Shown: positions 1 to 6,611, counted from the stretch's first letter. The stretch: DNA of 9,695 nucleotides from Prosthecobacter sp. (GCA_025869455.1 JAOZVT010000578.1:1-9695); one strand, 5' to 3'. Numbers and translations are program-made. The notes: generated from the letters alone by a model not told the origin.

Positions 1-56
1 CGATCCCTTTCGGAATCGCGCCTGGTAGAATGATGGGGCTTGTCCCCGTTCCAATT

Positions 57-1010
57 TTACAGACCGGCTTCGATCAGCTTTTCCAGCTTCACGATGTCCT
101 TGCCGAAGTTGCGGATGCCTTCAGCCGTTTTTTCTGTGGCCATCGCGTCTTCGTTGAAGAGCCAGCGGAAGGTCTTCTCGTCACTGCCGATACGCTCAAT
201 CTTAAGGGACTTCGCGTTGGCGGCGTTGAGCTTGGCCGTGAGAGGCTCCTCGGAAGCCTGGAGTTCGCCGAGGAGACCTGGGCTGATGGTCAGCAAGTCG
301 CAGCCAGTCAGTTCGGTAATCTCACCCTTGTTGCGGAAGCTCGCACCCATCACTTCAGTCTTGTAGTCGAAGTGCTTGTAGTAGTTGTAAATCTGGGTCA
401 CGGACTCCACGCCGGGATCTTCCGTCGGGCCGTAGTCCTTGCCAGTGCTCTTCTTGTGCCAGTCGAGGATACGACCGACGAAGGGGGAGATCAGTTTGAT
501 GCCGCCTTCAGCGCAGGCCACAGCTTGAGCCAAGCTGAAAAGGAGAGTGAGGTTGCAGTTGATGCCTTCTTTCTGAAGGATCTCAGCCGCTTTAATGCCT
601 TCCCAGGTGGAGGCGATCTTGATCAGGATGCGCTCACGGCCGATGCCTGCCTTCTCGTACATGCCGATCAGGTGGCGGGCTTTGTCCACATTGCCCTGAG
701 TGTCAAAGGAAAGGCGGGCGTCCACTTCTGTGGAGACGCGTCCTGGGACGATTTTAAGAATTTCCAGACCAAAGAGGATCAAGATGCGATCCATGATGGC
801 TTCCACTTTGGCTGCACCTGTAAGGGAACCGCCTTTGTATTCAGCAATGGCTTGATCGACCAGCGATTTGTATTCAGCTTTCTGTGAAGCCTGAAGAATA
901 AGAGAAGGATTGGTGGTGGCGTCCTGGGGCTTGTAGGCCTTCATGGCCTCGAAGTCGCCAGTATCGGCCACGACGATGGTGTGCTGCTTGAGCTGATCGA
1001 GCTGGTTCAT
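57..1010 (-). CDS. tal: Transaldolase (TalB type)
   Basis: Cytoplasmic enzyme of the non-oxidative pentose phosphate pathway. It moves a dihydroxyacetone unit between sedoheptulose 7-phosphate and glyceraldehyde 3-phosphate, giving erythrose 4-phosphate and fructose 6-phosphate. The 317-residue product has the full length of the classical TalB subfamily. Family landmarks are in order: VADTGDF with Asp18, ATTNPSLI at 31-38, STEVDARLSFD from 93 with Glu95, the Schiff-base lysine Lys131 in ILIKIASTWEG, then NLTLLFSLAQA and SPFVGRILDWH. These match the E. coli TalB catalytic residues Asp17, Glu96 and Lys132 to within one position. The ATG at 1010 places the first motif at the usual distance from the N-terminus, but no Shine-Dalgarno sequence precedes it. 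It is the last of four minus-strand genes, 79 bp after the membrane-protein gene, so it may be co-transcribed or have its own promoter in that gap. The family assignment is close to certain. Confidence 0.97.
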   Translation of the reverse strand: MNQLDQLKQHTIVVADTGDFEAMKAYKPQDATTNPSLILQASQKAEYKSLVDQAIAEYKGGSLTGAAKVEAIMDRILILFGLEILKIVPGRVSTEVDARLSFDTQGNVDKARHLIGMYEKAGIGRERILIKIASTWEGIKAAEILQKEGINCNLTLLFSLAQAVACAEGGIKLISPFVGRILDWHKKSTGKDYGPTEDPGVESVTQIYNYYKHFDYKTEVMGASFRNKGEITELTGCDLLTISPGLLGELQASEEPLTAKLNAANAKSLKIERIGSDEKTFRWLFNEDAMATEKTAEGIRNFGKDIVKLEKLIEAGL

Positions 1011-1089
1011 ACGTATTTAATTGGGGGTACGAGAATAAGGGCAGGTGGCCAGGATGCAAGCGACGGTGCAGGCAGAGTGGCCGGAACGG

Positions 1090-1683
1090 TTAGCGCAAAT
1101 CACGTTCCGTAGGCTCAATTCCTAGCATGAGAGACAGGACAATCCCCGTTAGAAGCCATTCAATGAAGTAATCCGTCATGCCGATCACGACTTCTCGTGT
1201 GGGCAGTTCAAACCAGATCATTTGGGGTAAAATGCAGACGGCCCCTGCGAACAAACCTGCCGCCGCGCAAAAAGCGAGTCGTCCAGGAAAAGTCAAAACC
1301 GTCTGGCTCAGCATGGCCCCCAGGAGCAAAGCGGCGAGGAAGGACCGACCAAAACTCCAGGCCATGTTGACATTCATATCCCAGTCAAGCCGCCCTGGAC
1401 GTAGGATCGCATACAGATAGGGACCTTCGGTTTTGGCTTTTTCATGGTTGGCATCCAGCTTTTTCTGTTCGGCGGGGTCGGCATAAGAGACCGCTTTTCT
1501 AGGATAAGGCAGCATGTAGATCCCAGTTCCATAGGTCGCATTCGCCTTGATGACTTCTGTCACTGCCGCTTCGTCTTTGAAATCGTGCATCCCCGTCTCA
1601 TGCCAGCTCATAAGCATCCAGGAGGCAAAGCCCCAGGTAAATGAGATGATGGCGGCTAAGAGCGCAGCAAGAAGGAGTTTCAT
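1090..1683 (-). CDS. Membrane protein of unknown function, four predicted helices
   Basis: I do not recognise a named family. From the ATG at 1683 the product has 197 residues. A hydrophobic N-terminal segment (about 3-25) could be an uncleaved anchor or signal. A polar stretch of about 85 residues (27-112) follows, then three hydrophobic segments (about 113-130, 134-155 and 168-188) and a short charged tail. With four helices, both ends fall on the same side and the polar stretch on the other. The polar part starts SWHETGMHDFKDEAAV and contains GTGIYMLPYP (53-62), a pattern that looks conserved rather than random. An in-frame GTG at 1707 would add eight residues. I prefer the ATG because the hydrophobic segment then begins at residue 3, the usual signal or anchor layout. 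No Shine-Dalgarno sequence supports either start. The gene lies 60 bp downstream of the dehydrogenase and 79 bp upstream of transaldolase. Its role is unknown. Confidence 0.75.
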   Translation of the reverse strand: MKLLLAALLAAIISFTWGFASWMLMSWHETGMHDFKDEAAVTEVIKANATYGTGIYMLPYPRKAVSYADPAEQKKLDANHEKAKTEGPYLYAILRPGRLDWDMNVNMAWSFGRSFLAALLLGAMLSQTVLTFPGRLAFCAAAGLFAGAVCILPQMIWFELPTREVVIGMTDYFIEWLLTGIVLSLMLGIEPTERDLR

Positions 1684-1743
1684 GCGGTGAAGTTGTAACT
1701 TAACCACAAGTCTGACAACTCAGGAATTGACCAAGAAAAAGAA

Positions 1744-2679
1744 TCAAAAAACCGGCGTCAAAAGAGGCTGTCCTGAGCAGTGCGCCGCCACGTTACCCAC
1801 ACAGAGATTTGCCATGGCCAGTCGGGTTTCATGTGTGGCGCTGCCTACGTGAGGTAGCAAAACAACACGATCAGAACCCATCAATTCTGCCGGTACTTGC
1901 GGTTCGTTTTCAAAGACATCCAGTCCCGCTCCCCAAAGGCTTCCTGTCTCCAGGGCAGCCACCAGCGCCTGTTCATCCACCACACTTCCACGGGCGATGT
2001 TGATGAGCGTCCCCTGTGGGCCTAAGGCTGCGAGTACCTCCGCATTCACAAGATGCTTCGTCGCCATGCCGCCGGGGCAGGCCACGATGAGGAAATCCGA
2101 TGCTGTGGCGAGCTTCTTCACGCAATCATAATACTCGTACGCCACCTGTTGCGGGTGCCTCCCAAAATAGGCGATTTTTAACCCGTGGGCACTGAGTCGT
2201 TCGGCGATGGCTTTGCCAATGCGGCCAAGCCCCAGAATGCCTGCCGTTTTGCCACGCAAGGCCTGTGCCAGAGGGAATGCCCCGCGTGCCCATTCACCGG
2301 CCCGCAAAAAACGCTCCGCCTGCCCCAGCCGCCGACTCGCCATCAGCACCAGTGCCACGGCAATATCCGCCACATCATCCGTCAGCACATCCGGTGTATT
2401 GGTCACTTGGATACCCCGCTGCCGGCAGTAGTCCACGGGGACACCATCATAGCCGACACCAAAAACGCTGATGATTTTGAGTCCTGGCAGTTGCTCCAGC
2501 AACTCCACGGGAGCGACACTGCCTCCCGCCATGACGATGGCGTGGATGTGGGTACTGACTTCATTGAGCAAAATGTCCTTATTTTGCGCATGAAAGTAGT
2601 CATGACAGACACAGACTTCCTGCAAGGGCTGCATTAAAAAGTCTGGCAAGGGGGCCAAGACGAGGGCTTCAGGTTTCAT
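1744..2679 (-). CDS. D-2-hydroxyacid dehydrogenase, probably NADP(H)-dependent (glyoxylate/hydroxypyruvate reductase-like)
   Basis: Cytoplasmic oxidoreductase of the D-isomer-specific 2-hydroxyacid dehydrogenase family, which interconverts 2-oxoacids and D-2-hydroxyacids. The 311 residues cover both the split substrate-binding domain (about 1-100 and 285-311) and the Rossmann domain. The dinucleotide loop is GLGRIG at 150-155. The catalytic set is Arg230 (INIARGSVVDE), Glu259 (FENEP) and His277 (LLPHVGSATHE). At the end of the second Rossmann strand the sequence reads YFGRHPQ, with Arg174 where NAD-specific members carry Asp. In the glyoxylate/hydroxypyruvate reductase (GhrB, HPPR) branch this goes with NADPH use. 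The true substrate cannot be read from sequence, and phosphoglycerate dehydrogenase is unlikely because no regulatory domain is present. The ATG overlaps the globin stop codon as ATGA, and a full GGAGG lies seven bases upstream, so the start is well supported. Both features suggest coupled translation with the globin. Confidence 0.93.
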   Translation of the reverse strand: MKPEALVLAPLPDFLMQPLQEVCVCHDYFHAQNKDILLNEVSTHIHAIVMAGGSVAPVELLEQLPGLKIISVFGVGYDGVPVDYCRQRGIQVTNTPDVLTDDVADIAVALVLMASRRLGQAERFLRAGEWARGAFPLAQALRGKTAGILGLGRIGKAIAERLSAHGLKIAYFGRHPQQVAYEYYDCVKKLATASDFLIVACPGGMATKHLVNAEVLAALGPQGTLINIARGSVVDEQALVAALETGSLWGAGLDVFENEPQVPAELMGSDRVVLLPHVGSATHETRLAMANLCVGNVAAHCSGQPLLTPVF

Positions 2680-3062
2680 GGTTGTTCCTCCCGGTTGCGC
2701 ATAAAGTCGGCGATTTGGGCGAAAAAGGAACTGATAATTGGGGCCTGAGCCTCAGGGATTGCCACTTCATTCATGGCCGCTCCCATGAGTGCTAACCAGC
2801 GATCACGCTCGGCCACTCCGATGGAAAACGGCATGTGCCGTCCACGCAGCCTCGGGTGCCCACGTTCTTCGATGTATGTCTGCGGCCCCCCGAAACGATA
2901 AATCAGAAAGTCGGCCAGTCGTTTTTCGGCACCTTCCCAGTCATCGGGTGGATACATTCGGCCAATGAGGTCGTCTTCACGCACTCGTTGGTAGAAGGCA
3001 GCCACGAGGCGGCGCAGGCGTTCTTCGCCAAGATCATGATAGAGAGTTCCCACAGGGTCCAT
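2676..3062 (-). CDS. glbO: Group II truncated haemoglobin (TrHbO type)
   Basis: Small haem protein of the 2-on-2 globin fold, 128 residues. Group II members bind oxygen tightly and have been linked to oxygen or nitric oxide chemistry and redox roles. From memory of Mycobacterium tuberculosis TrHbO, the key positions line up with a shift of one residue: B10 Tyr24 (FYQRV), CD1 Tyr37 (MYPPDD), the proximal haem ligand F8 His76 (RHMPF) and G8 Trp89 (ERDRWL). The stretch FGGPQTYIEERGHPRLR (57-73) is typical of the group. Tyr at B10 and CD1 plus Trp at G8 defines group II against groups I and III. The ATG at 3062 has no Shine-Dalgarno sequence. A TATGAT-like hexamer touches the start codon, but it is too weakly placed to call a promoter. 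The gene is first in a minus-strand run, overlaps the 2-hydroxyacid dehydrogenase by 4 bp and is divergent from moaE. Confidence 0.95.
   Translation of the reverse strand: MDPVGTLYHDLGEERLRRLVAAFYQRVREDDLIGRMYPPDDWEGAEKRLADFLIYRFGGPQTYIEERGHPRLRGRHMPFSIGVAERDRWLALMGAAMNEVAIPEAQAPIISSFFAQIADFMRNREEQP
2687..2691 (-). promoter_or_regulatory. Ribosome binding site of the 2-hydroxyacid dehydrogenase
   Basis: On the minus strand GGAGG sits seven bases before the ATG at 2679, inside the 3' end of the globin gene. It fixes the dehydrogenase start at the ATGA overlap. It is notable because none of the other starts in this window has a comparable Shine-Dalgarno sequence. The pattern fits termination-reinitiation coupling with the globin, helped by a strong site. 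Confidence 0.8.
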
Positions 3063-3149
3063 ATCATAAACTCATGGCCAGCACCGTGGACTTTTCCAGC
3101 TCAGGATGGATTTTGCACAACTTGCGTTTACAGAAACCCTTTCTTCATC
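3063..3149. promoter_or_regulatory. Divergent intergenic region between the globin and moaE
   Basis: This 87 bp gap lies between two outward-facing genes, so by position it should hold promoters for both. I could not find a convincing -35/-10 pair on either strand. TTGCAC near 3112 and TATGAT next to the globin ATG are isolated hexamers without partners at 16-18 bp. The call rests on gene layout only. Confidence 0.4.
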
Positions 3150-3536
3150 GTGTCCTACCTTCTTTCATCAAACCCCATCCCAGACTCCACCGCTCCTTTT
3201 GGTCCCGGTTTAGGGGCCGAGGTACGTTTCCTGGGGGTGGTGCGGGAAATGGAGGGTGATGGCCAGATCTCCGGCATTGAGTACAGCGCTTACCTCCCCA
3301 TGGCTGGCCGCATGCTGGAAGAATTATTGGCTCAAGGTCGGCAGGATCACGGCCCTCACGAGGCCTTCATTCAGCATCGGTTGGGTTTCGTGGCAGCAGA
3401 AGAGCCCTCCATTCTCATTTGGGTGCGGACCAAACACAGCGCGGAGGCCTTTGACCTCTGCCGCTGGTATCTAAAAGAAGTCAAAACCCGAGTGCCGATT
3501 TGGAAAAAACCCATCACGTCGGCGCATTCAGAGTAG
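3150..3536 (+). CDS. moaE: Molybdopterin synthase catalytic (large) subunit MoaE
   Basis: MoaE with thiocarboxylated MoaD inserts two sulphurs into precursor Z (cPMP) to make molybdopterin, in the cytoplasm. From a GTG start the product has 128 residues. The core shows GAEVRFLGVVREMEGD (22-37), a Glu-Tyr-x-Ala-Tyr segment at 44-48, IQHRLGFV (74-81) and the C-terminal signature EVKTRVPIWKKP (110-121). Against E. coli MoaE, as I remember it, a constant shift of seven gives Arg32 (Arg39), His96 (His103), Lys112 (Lys119) and Lys119 (Lys126). Thus the two catalytic lysines are kept, but the residue after His96 is Ser97, where E. coli has Arg104. The GTG was chosen because upstream in-frame codons run back through the divergent gap into the antisense of the globin gene. 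The resulting N-terminus also looks natural. No Shine-Dalgarno sequence is visible. No moaD or other cofactor gene is in the window, so the partner must lie elsewhere. Confidence 0.9.
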   Translation: MSYLLSSNPIPDSTAPFGPGLGAEVRFLGVVREMEGDGQISGIEYSAYLPMAGRMLEELLAQGRQDHGPHEAFIQHRLGFVAAEEPSILIWVRTKHSAEAFDLCRWYLKEVKTRVPIWKKPITSAHSE

Positions 3537-3560
3537 GCTTGAGATTGATGATTAAGCAGG

Positions 3561-3575
3561 GTGAAAAGCTTTCGC
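3561..3575 (+). other. Small hairpin downstream of moaE
   Basis: GTGAAA (3561-3566) and TTTCGC (3570-3575) pair around a three-base loop with one G-T pair. Two more pairs are possible outside a small bulge. It starts 25 bases after the moaE stop. No T run follows, so an intrinsic terminator is only a weak possibility. Confidence 0.3.
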
Positions 3576-3675
3576 TGAATAGCCATAATCAACAAATTCA
3601 GTCGAAATAAACGTAGGTGTCGTCGCCAATAGGGACTTTGAGAAGGCACGCCTCCTGATACATAACAGGGCCGCT

Positions 3676-4869
3676 ATGCCGCCCCTATCCCTGAAACGTG
3701 CAATTCTCCCTTTAGCCTTGTTTTGCTCTGTCCTGAGCAGTTGCCAACTGCCAGAGGAGGGCATTTCGGTCACCGTTCGTCGGGCAGAATCGGCGGGTCG
3801 TGGCAGCCTCTTTGCAGGGGCAGGGGCTTTGAACGTGCCAGTCCGGGCTTCTGCGATCAATGACGTGGCCCGAATGTTGGCCGGGATGGAGGCCTACGGT
3901 GGGCAGAGTGCTTTTGCTGCGGTGCGTGATTCCTCGGCTTGGCCCTACCATCAGCAGCAAATGAATGCACTCTGGCGTCAGCATACTTTGGGGCGCGGCC
4001 AGAAAGTACACGCCTGGGCAGGGCAGGAAATAGCAGACCTCCAGCGCTACCGCGCCATGTTTTACCCCTTCAGCGGTCCAGATTTCCTTTTCGCTCAGGA
4101 GCTTTTTCCCTCGGCAGAAACTTACATCCTTTGTGGGCTGGAGCCTGCTGAACCATTGCCGGATCTCCGCACGTTGACTCCGGGGGAAGTGGCCGTAGGC
4201 CTCAATGGTCTGCGGAATTCCCTCACCAGCATCATGGATGCGGGGTACTTTGTCACCAAAGACATGCGCAATGATCTGCAATCCACGCGCTTTCGTGGCA
4301 CCTTGCCCATCTTGTTGGCCTTTTTGGCGCGCACGGGTGCCACGGTGGATAGTGTGGATATTGTTCAGTTAGATGGGACAGGTACCCCGGTGCTGACTGG
4401 GGTTACGGGAGGCTCTGCTCCTGGCTTGATGATTCGCTTTCACAGTGGCTTGGGCGGCATGAAGCGCCTGTTTTATTTCCGCCAGGACCTTTCCAATGGC
4501 AGCACTCGGCTAGGCGGGGCCTTCCTGACTTTTGTGGCCAAGCAGGGCTACCCGCCAGCCTTGGTGAAAAGTGCTTCATACCTGATGCACGACAGTGGTT
4601 TTTCAAACATCCGTCATTACCTGACCCACTCCACCGCAGGTCTGGTGCAGGATCCTTCGGGCGTCCCTTATCGGGAATTAATCAATGCTGGGCTAACCGT
4701 GGACCTCTATGGCAACTACCAGGGGACTTTGGGGATTTTCGGCCAGCAGCAGCCGGATTTGATGGCCGCCTATTCCAGCGGTCGGCACCGCGTTCAGCCC
4801 GTGGATTTCGGGTTTGGGTATCTCTTTTACCCATCCACGACCAGCATCATGGTGGCGCGTCGCAGGTGA
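3676..4869 (+). CDS. Predicted lipoprotein of unknown function
   Basis: I do not recognise a named family. The 397-residue product begins with a lipoprotein signal: Lys7-Arg8, a hydrophobic core (9-20) and the lipobox Leu-Ser-Ser-Cys with the candidate lipidated Cys23. Export and anchoring in a membrane facing the periplasm are therefore likely. The mature part has no further transmembrane segment. Distinctive stretches are MFYPFSGPDFLFAQELFP (128-145), ILCGLEPAEP (151-160), and a His-rich part around 300-320 with LMHDSGFSNIRHYLTHS. The clusters of Tyr, His and Gly look like a folded domain rather than low complexity. I see no catalytic signature I can name. The ATG at 3676 puts the signal at the extreme N-terminus, and an AGGG lies about nine bases upstream. 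It stands 139 bp after moaE and 107 bp before rseP on the same strand. A link with either is unproven. Confidence 0.85.
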   Translation: MPPLSLKRAILPLALFCSVLSSCQLPEEGISVTVRRAESAGRGSLFAGAGALNVPVRASAINDVARMLAGMEAYGGQSAFAAVRDSSAWPYHQQQMNALWRQHTLGRGQKVHAWAGQEIADLQRYRAMFYPFSGPDFLFAQELFPSAETYILCGLEPAEPLPDLRTLTPGEVAVGLNGLRNSLTSIMDAGYFVTKDMRNDLQSTRFRGTLPILLAFLARTGATVDSVDIVQLDGTGTPVLTGVTGGSAPGLMIRFHSGLGGMKRLFYFRQDLSNGSTRLGGAFLTFVAKQGYPPALVKSASYLMHDSGFSNIRHYLTHSTAGLVQDPSGVPYRELINAGLTVDLYGNYQGTLGIFGQQQPDLMAAYSSGRHRVQPVDFGFGYLFYPSTTSIMVARRR

Positions 4870-4944
4870 ACTACCTGTGAATTTCTAGAACTTAGGCATT
4901 TGGGAGATTGCCCTCCTGTCCTTGGGTGTTAGCTTATCATCTCT

Positions 4945-4959
4945 GCGCCGTTGTGGCGC
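4945..4959 (+). other. Small perfect hairpin upstream of rseP
   Basis: GCGCC (4945-4949) and GGCGC (4955-4959) form a five-pair all-GC stem with loop GTTGT, ending 17 bases before the chosen rseP ATG at 4977. There is no T run, so it is not a standard terminator. It could be the end of the preceding transcript or a structure in the rseP leader. It also lies inside the longer, rejected TTG-started reading of rseP. Confidence 0.35.
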
Positions 4960-4976
4960 GTATTGACTTTACTCTT

Positions 4977-6488
4977 ATGCAATGGCTTTCCTCTCTTGGC
5001 CCAGTCGGTGAAACGATCCGCATCATCATCCTTATTTTGGAGGTGTTGCTGGTCTTCAATTTGATGATTCTCGTCCATGAATGGGGTCACTTCCTGGCCG
5101 CACGCTGGCGCGGGCTAAAGGTGGAGGCTTTTTACATTTGGTTTGGCAAACCCATCTGGAAAAAAACCATCAACGGGGTGGAGTACGGCCTGGGTAGCAT
5201 CCCTGCAGGTGGCTATGTGAAACTGCCCCAAATGGCTCCCATGGACGCTATCGAAGGAGAATCCACCAGCGATGAGCCGCTGCCTCCCATCACGCCATTG
5301 GACAAAATCATCGTCGCTTTTGCAGGCCCCTTGTTCAGTTTTGGCTTGGCTTGTGTGTTTGCCCTTTTGGTGAGCTGGCTGGGTAAACCCCAATCCGAAG
5401 CCTTTGTGACCACCACCATCGGTTATGTGGTCAAAGACAGCCCTGCGGGTAAGGCGGGCTTGCTCCCAGGAGATGTCATCAAGGCCATCGATGGTCAGCC
5501 TATCCGTCGTTTTGAAGGTTTTGTGGACAGCGTCCGCTGGGGTATCGTCGCTAGCGAAGGCGAAGATATTGCCTTTGAGGTTGATCGACCTGGAGAAGGA
5601 CTCAAGACGGTAAAAGTTTCTGCCAAGTGGCCAGATCTGGAAAAAAAGGAAACCTCTTGGTGGAAGAGTATTTTTGAGCGTCCCGCCTTCCGGGAAGTGG
5701 GCATTTCGGGTAAATCCACACCTATGATCGGGAAGATCTCTGCAAACAGCCCTGCTGCGGACGCAGGGTTATTGCCGGGTGATGAAATGCTCAGCGTGGA
5801 TGGCATTGCCCTCTTGAGTCCCATTCAGTTGGCCGAGTATCTAGAAAATAAGGCAAACAAAGAGGTGAAGGTGGTGGTCAGAAGAAAAGATAAGAGCACC
5901 CGAGTGGCCAGCGAAATACCTGTCACCCTCATTCCTCGCGTTCCAGACGTTTGGAAATCCAAAATCGAGCCTCGTATCATGGTGGGCATTGAATGGCATG
6001 CCACGGGAGAGCGGAAATTGTATTATCCAGGGGTGCCTGAGCAGGTTTCAGACGCCGCGCGCAGCATGTTCAGCATGATCAGCAAGCTGGTCTCCGGTAA
6101 ATCAGACATCAGTGTGGCCCACATGAGTGGTCCGGTGGGCATTGGTCGTGTGTACTACAACCTTCTCCAGGACCCTGCAGCCCTCTTGCAGATCCTTTGG
6201 TTCAGCGTCGTGCTAAACATTAACCTCGCCATCATGAACATGCTGCCTTTCCCTGTGCTGGACGGCGGCCACATCACCATGGCCATCGCCGAAGCGTTGC
6301 GCAAAAAACCACTGCATTCGCGGGCGCTCGAGTGGGTGCAGACAGCCTGTGCTTTGACCCTTTTTGGGTTCATCTTCTTTGTCACCTTCAAAGACCTCGG
6401 AGATATTTTCATCAGCAAAGGGGAAAAGAGCAATTTGGCCGAAGAGATCGGCTGGCTGCCTAAAGACCAGCGGCCAGCAGCGAAGTAA
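4977..6488 (+). CDS. rseP: RIP zinc metalloprotease RseP (site-2 protease family)
   Basis: Inner-membrane protease that cuts substrates within the membrane, such as anti-sigma factors in envelope-stress signalling and leftover signal peptides. From the ATG at 4977 the product has 503 residues, longer than the roughly 450 of E. coli RseP. Helix 1 (about 15-40) carries the zinc motif HEWGH (34-38). GGYVKL (78-83) is the conserved membrane-associated loop. Hydrophobic segments lie at about 110-135, 403-424 and 454-472. Two PDZ domains occupy roughly 145-215 and 250-315, each with the repeat SPA-x-x-AGLLPGD. The second metal-site motif is NMLPFPVLDGG (421-431) with Asp429. An upstream in-frame TTG at 4908 would add 23 residues, including Cys and Arg, before the membrane segment, so I rejected it. 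No Shine-Dalgarno sequence precedes either start. The gene sits 123 bp before ispG, a pairing common in bacteria. The substrate here is unknown. Confidence 0.96.
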   Translation: MQWLSSLGPVGETIRIIILILEVLLVFNLMILVHEWGHFLAARWRGLKVEAFYIWFGKPIWKKTINGVEYGLGSIPAGGYVKLPQMAPMDAIEGESTSDEPLPPITPLDKIIVAFAGPLFSFGLACVFALLVSWLGKPQSEAFVTTTIGYVVKDSPAGKAGLLPGDVIKAIDGQPIRRFEGFVDSVRWGIVASEGEDIAFEVDRPGEGLKTVKVSAKWPDLEKKETSWWKSIFERPAFREVGISGKSTPMIGKISANSPAADAGLLPGDEMLSVDGIALLSPIQLAEYLENKANKEVKVVVRRKDKSTRVASEIPVTLIPRVPDVWKSKIEPRIMVGIEWHATGERKLYYPGVPEQVSDAARSMFSMISKLVSGKSDISVAHMSGPVGIGRVYYNLLQDPAALLQILWFSVVLNINLAIMNMLPFPVLDGGHITMAIAEALRKKPLHSRALEWVQTACALTLFGFIFFVTFKDLGDIFISKGEKSNLAEEIGWLPKDQRPAAK

Positions 6489-6504
6489 GTGGCGCACCTT
6501 TTGC

Positions 6505-6533
6505 CTGGGTTCCGTGTTTTAGGCGGAATCCAG
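6505..6533 (+). other. Ten-pair inverted repeat between rseP and ispG
   Basis: CTGGGTTCCG (6505-6514) pairs with CGGAATCCAG (6524-6533) along its full length with a single G-T pair. The loop is nine bases. It starts 16 bases after the rseP stop. TGATTGC follows instead of a T run, so it is not a canonical intrinsic terminator. It could attenuate or stabilise the rseP mRNA, or be a protein-binding palindrome. The pairing is seen directly, and the function is open. Confidence 0.6.
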
Positions 6534-6611
6534 TGATTGCTGAAATTTGCAAGGGCACCACCATGCCTTCCTGATTGCACAGACGCTACCTTGGGGTTTG
6601 TTGTGGTCACA

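Noticed and set aside
35..47. GGGG/CCCC hairpin just downstream of the transaldolase stop as a terminator
   Set aside because: Only four GC pairs (six with weak ends), and no T run follows on the minus strand. Too weak to call.
30..887. A 285-codon open frame on the plus strand opposite transaldolase
   Set aside because: It is fully antisense to a gene with every catalytic residue of transaldolase, and its translation shows no recognisable family. Long antisense frames are expected opposite GC-biased genes.
1038..1084. Repeated GTGGCC words in the gap upstream of transaldolase
   Set aside because: Two short copies in GC-rich sequence without regular spacing or symmetry. This is chance level.
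2835..3149. Longer MoaE start upstream of the GTG at 3150
   Set aside because: The extension is antisense to the globin coding region and adds residues that do not resemble MoaE. The frame is open only by chance.
3712..4281. A 189-codon minus-strand frame opposite the lipoprotein gene
   Set aside because: The plus-strand frame has a clear lipoprotein signal and a constrained-looking sequence. The antisense product is rich in Pro, Arg and His with no domain features, as expected for a shadow frame.
4963..4968. TTGACT near the rseP start as a -35 promoter element
   Set aside because: The ATG follows eight bases later, leaving no room for a -10 element before the start codon.
4908..4976. TTG start giving a 526-residue RseP
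   Set aside because: It adds 23 residues ahead of a good N-terminal membrane segment, with no ribosome binding site and a hairpin inside the extension. The ATG at 4977 fits the family better.
6537..6611. Upstream in-frame start for IspG
   Set aside because: The added 25 residues do not resemble the long IspG N-terminus and would begin right after the 6505-6533 hairpin. The ATG at 6612 gives the expected start.
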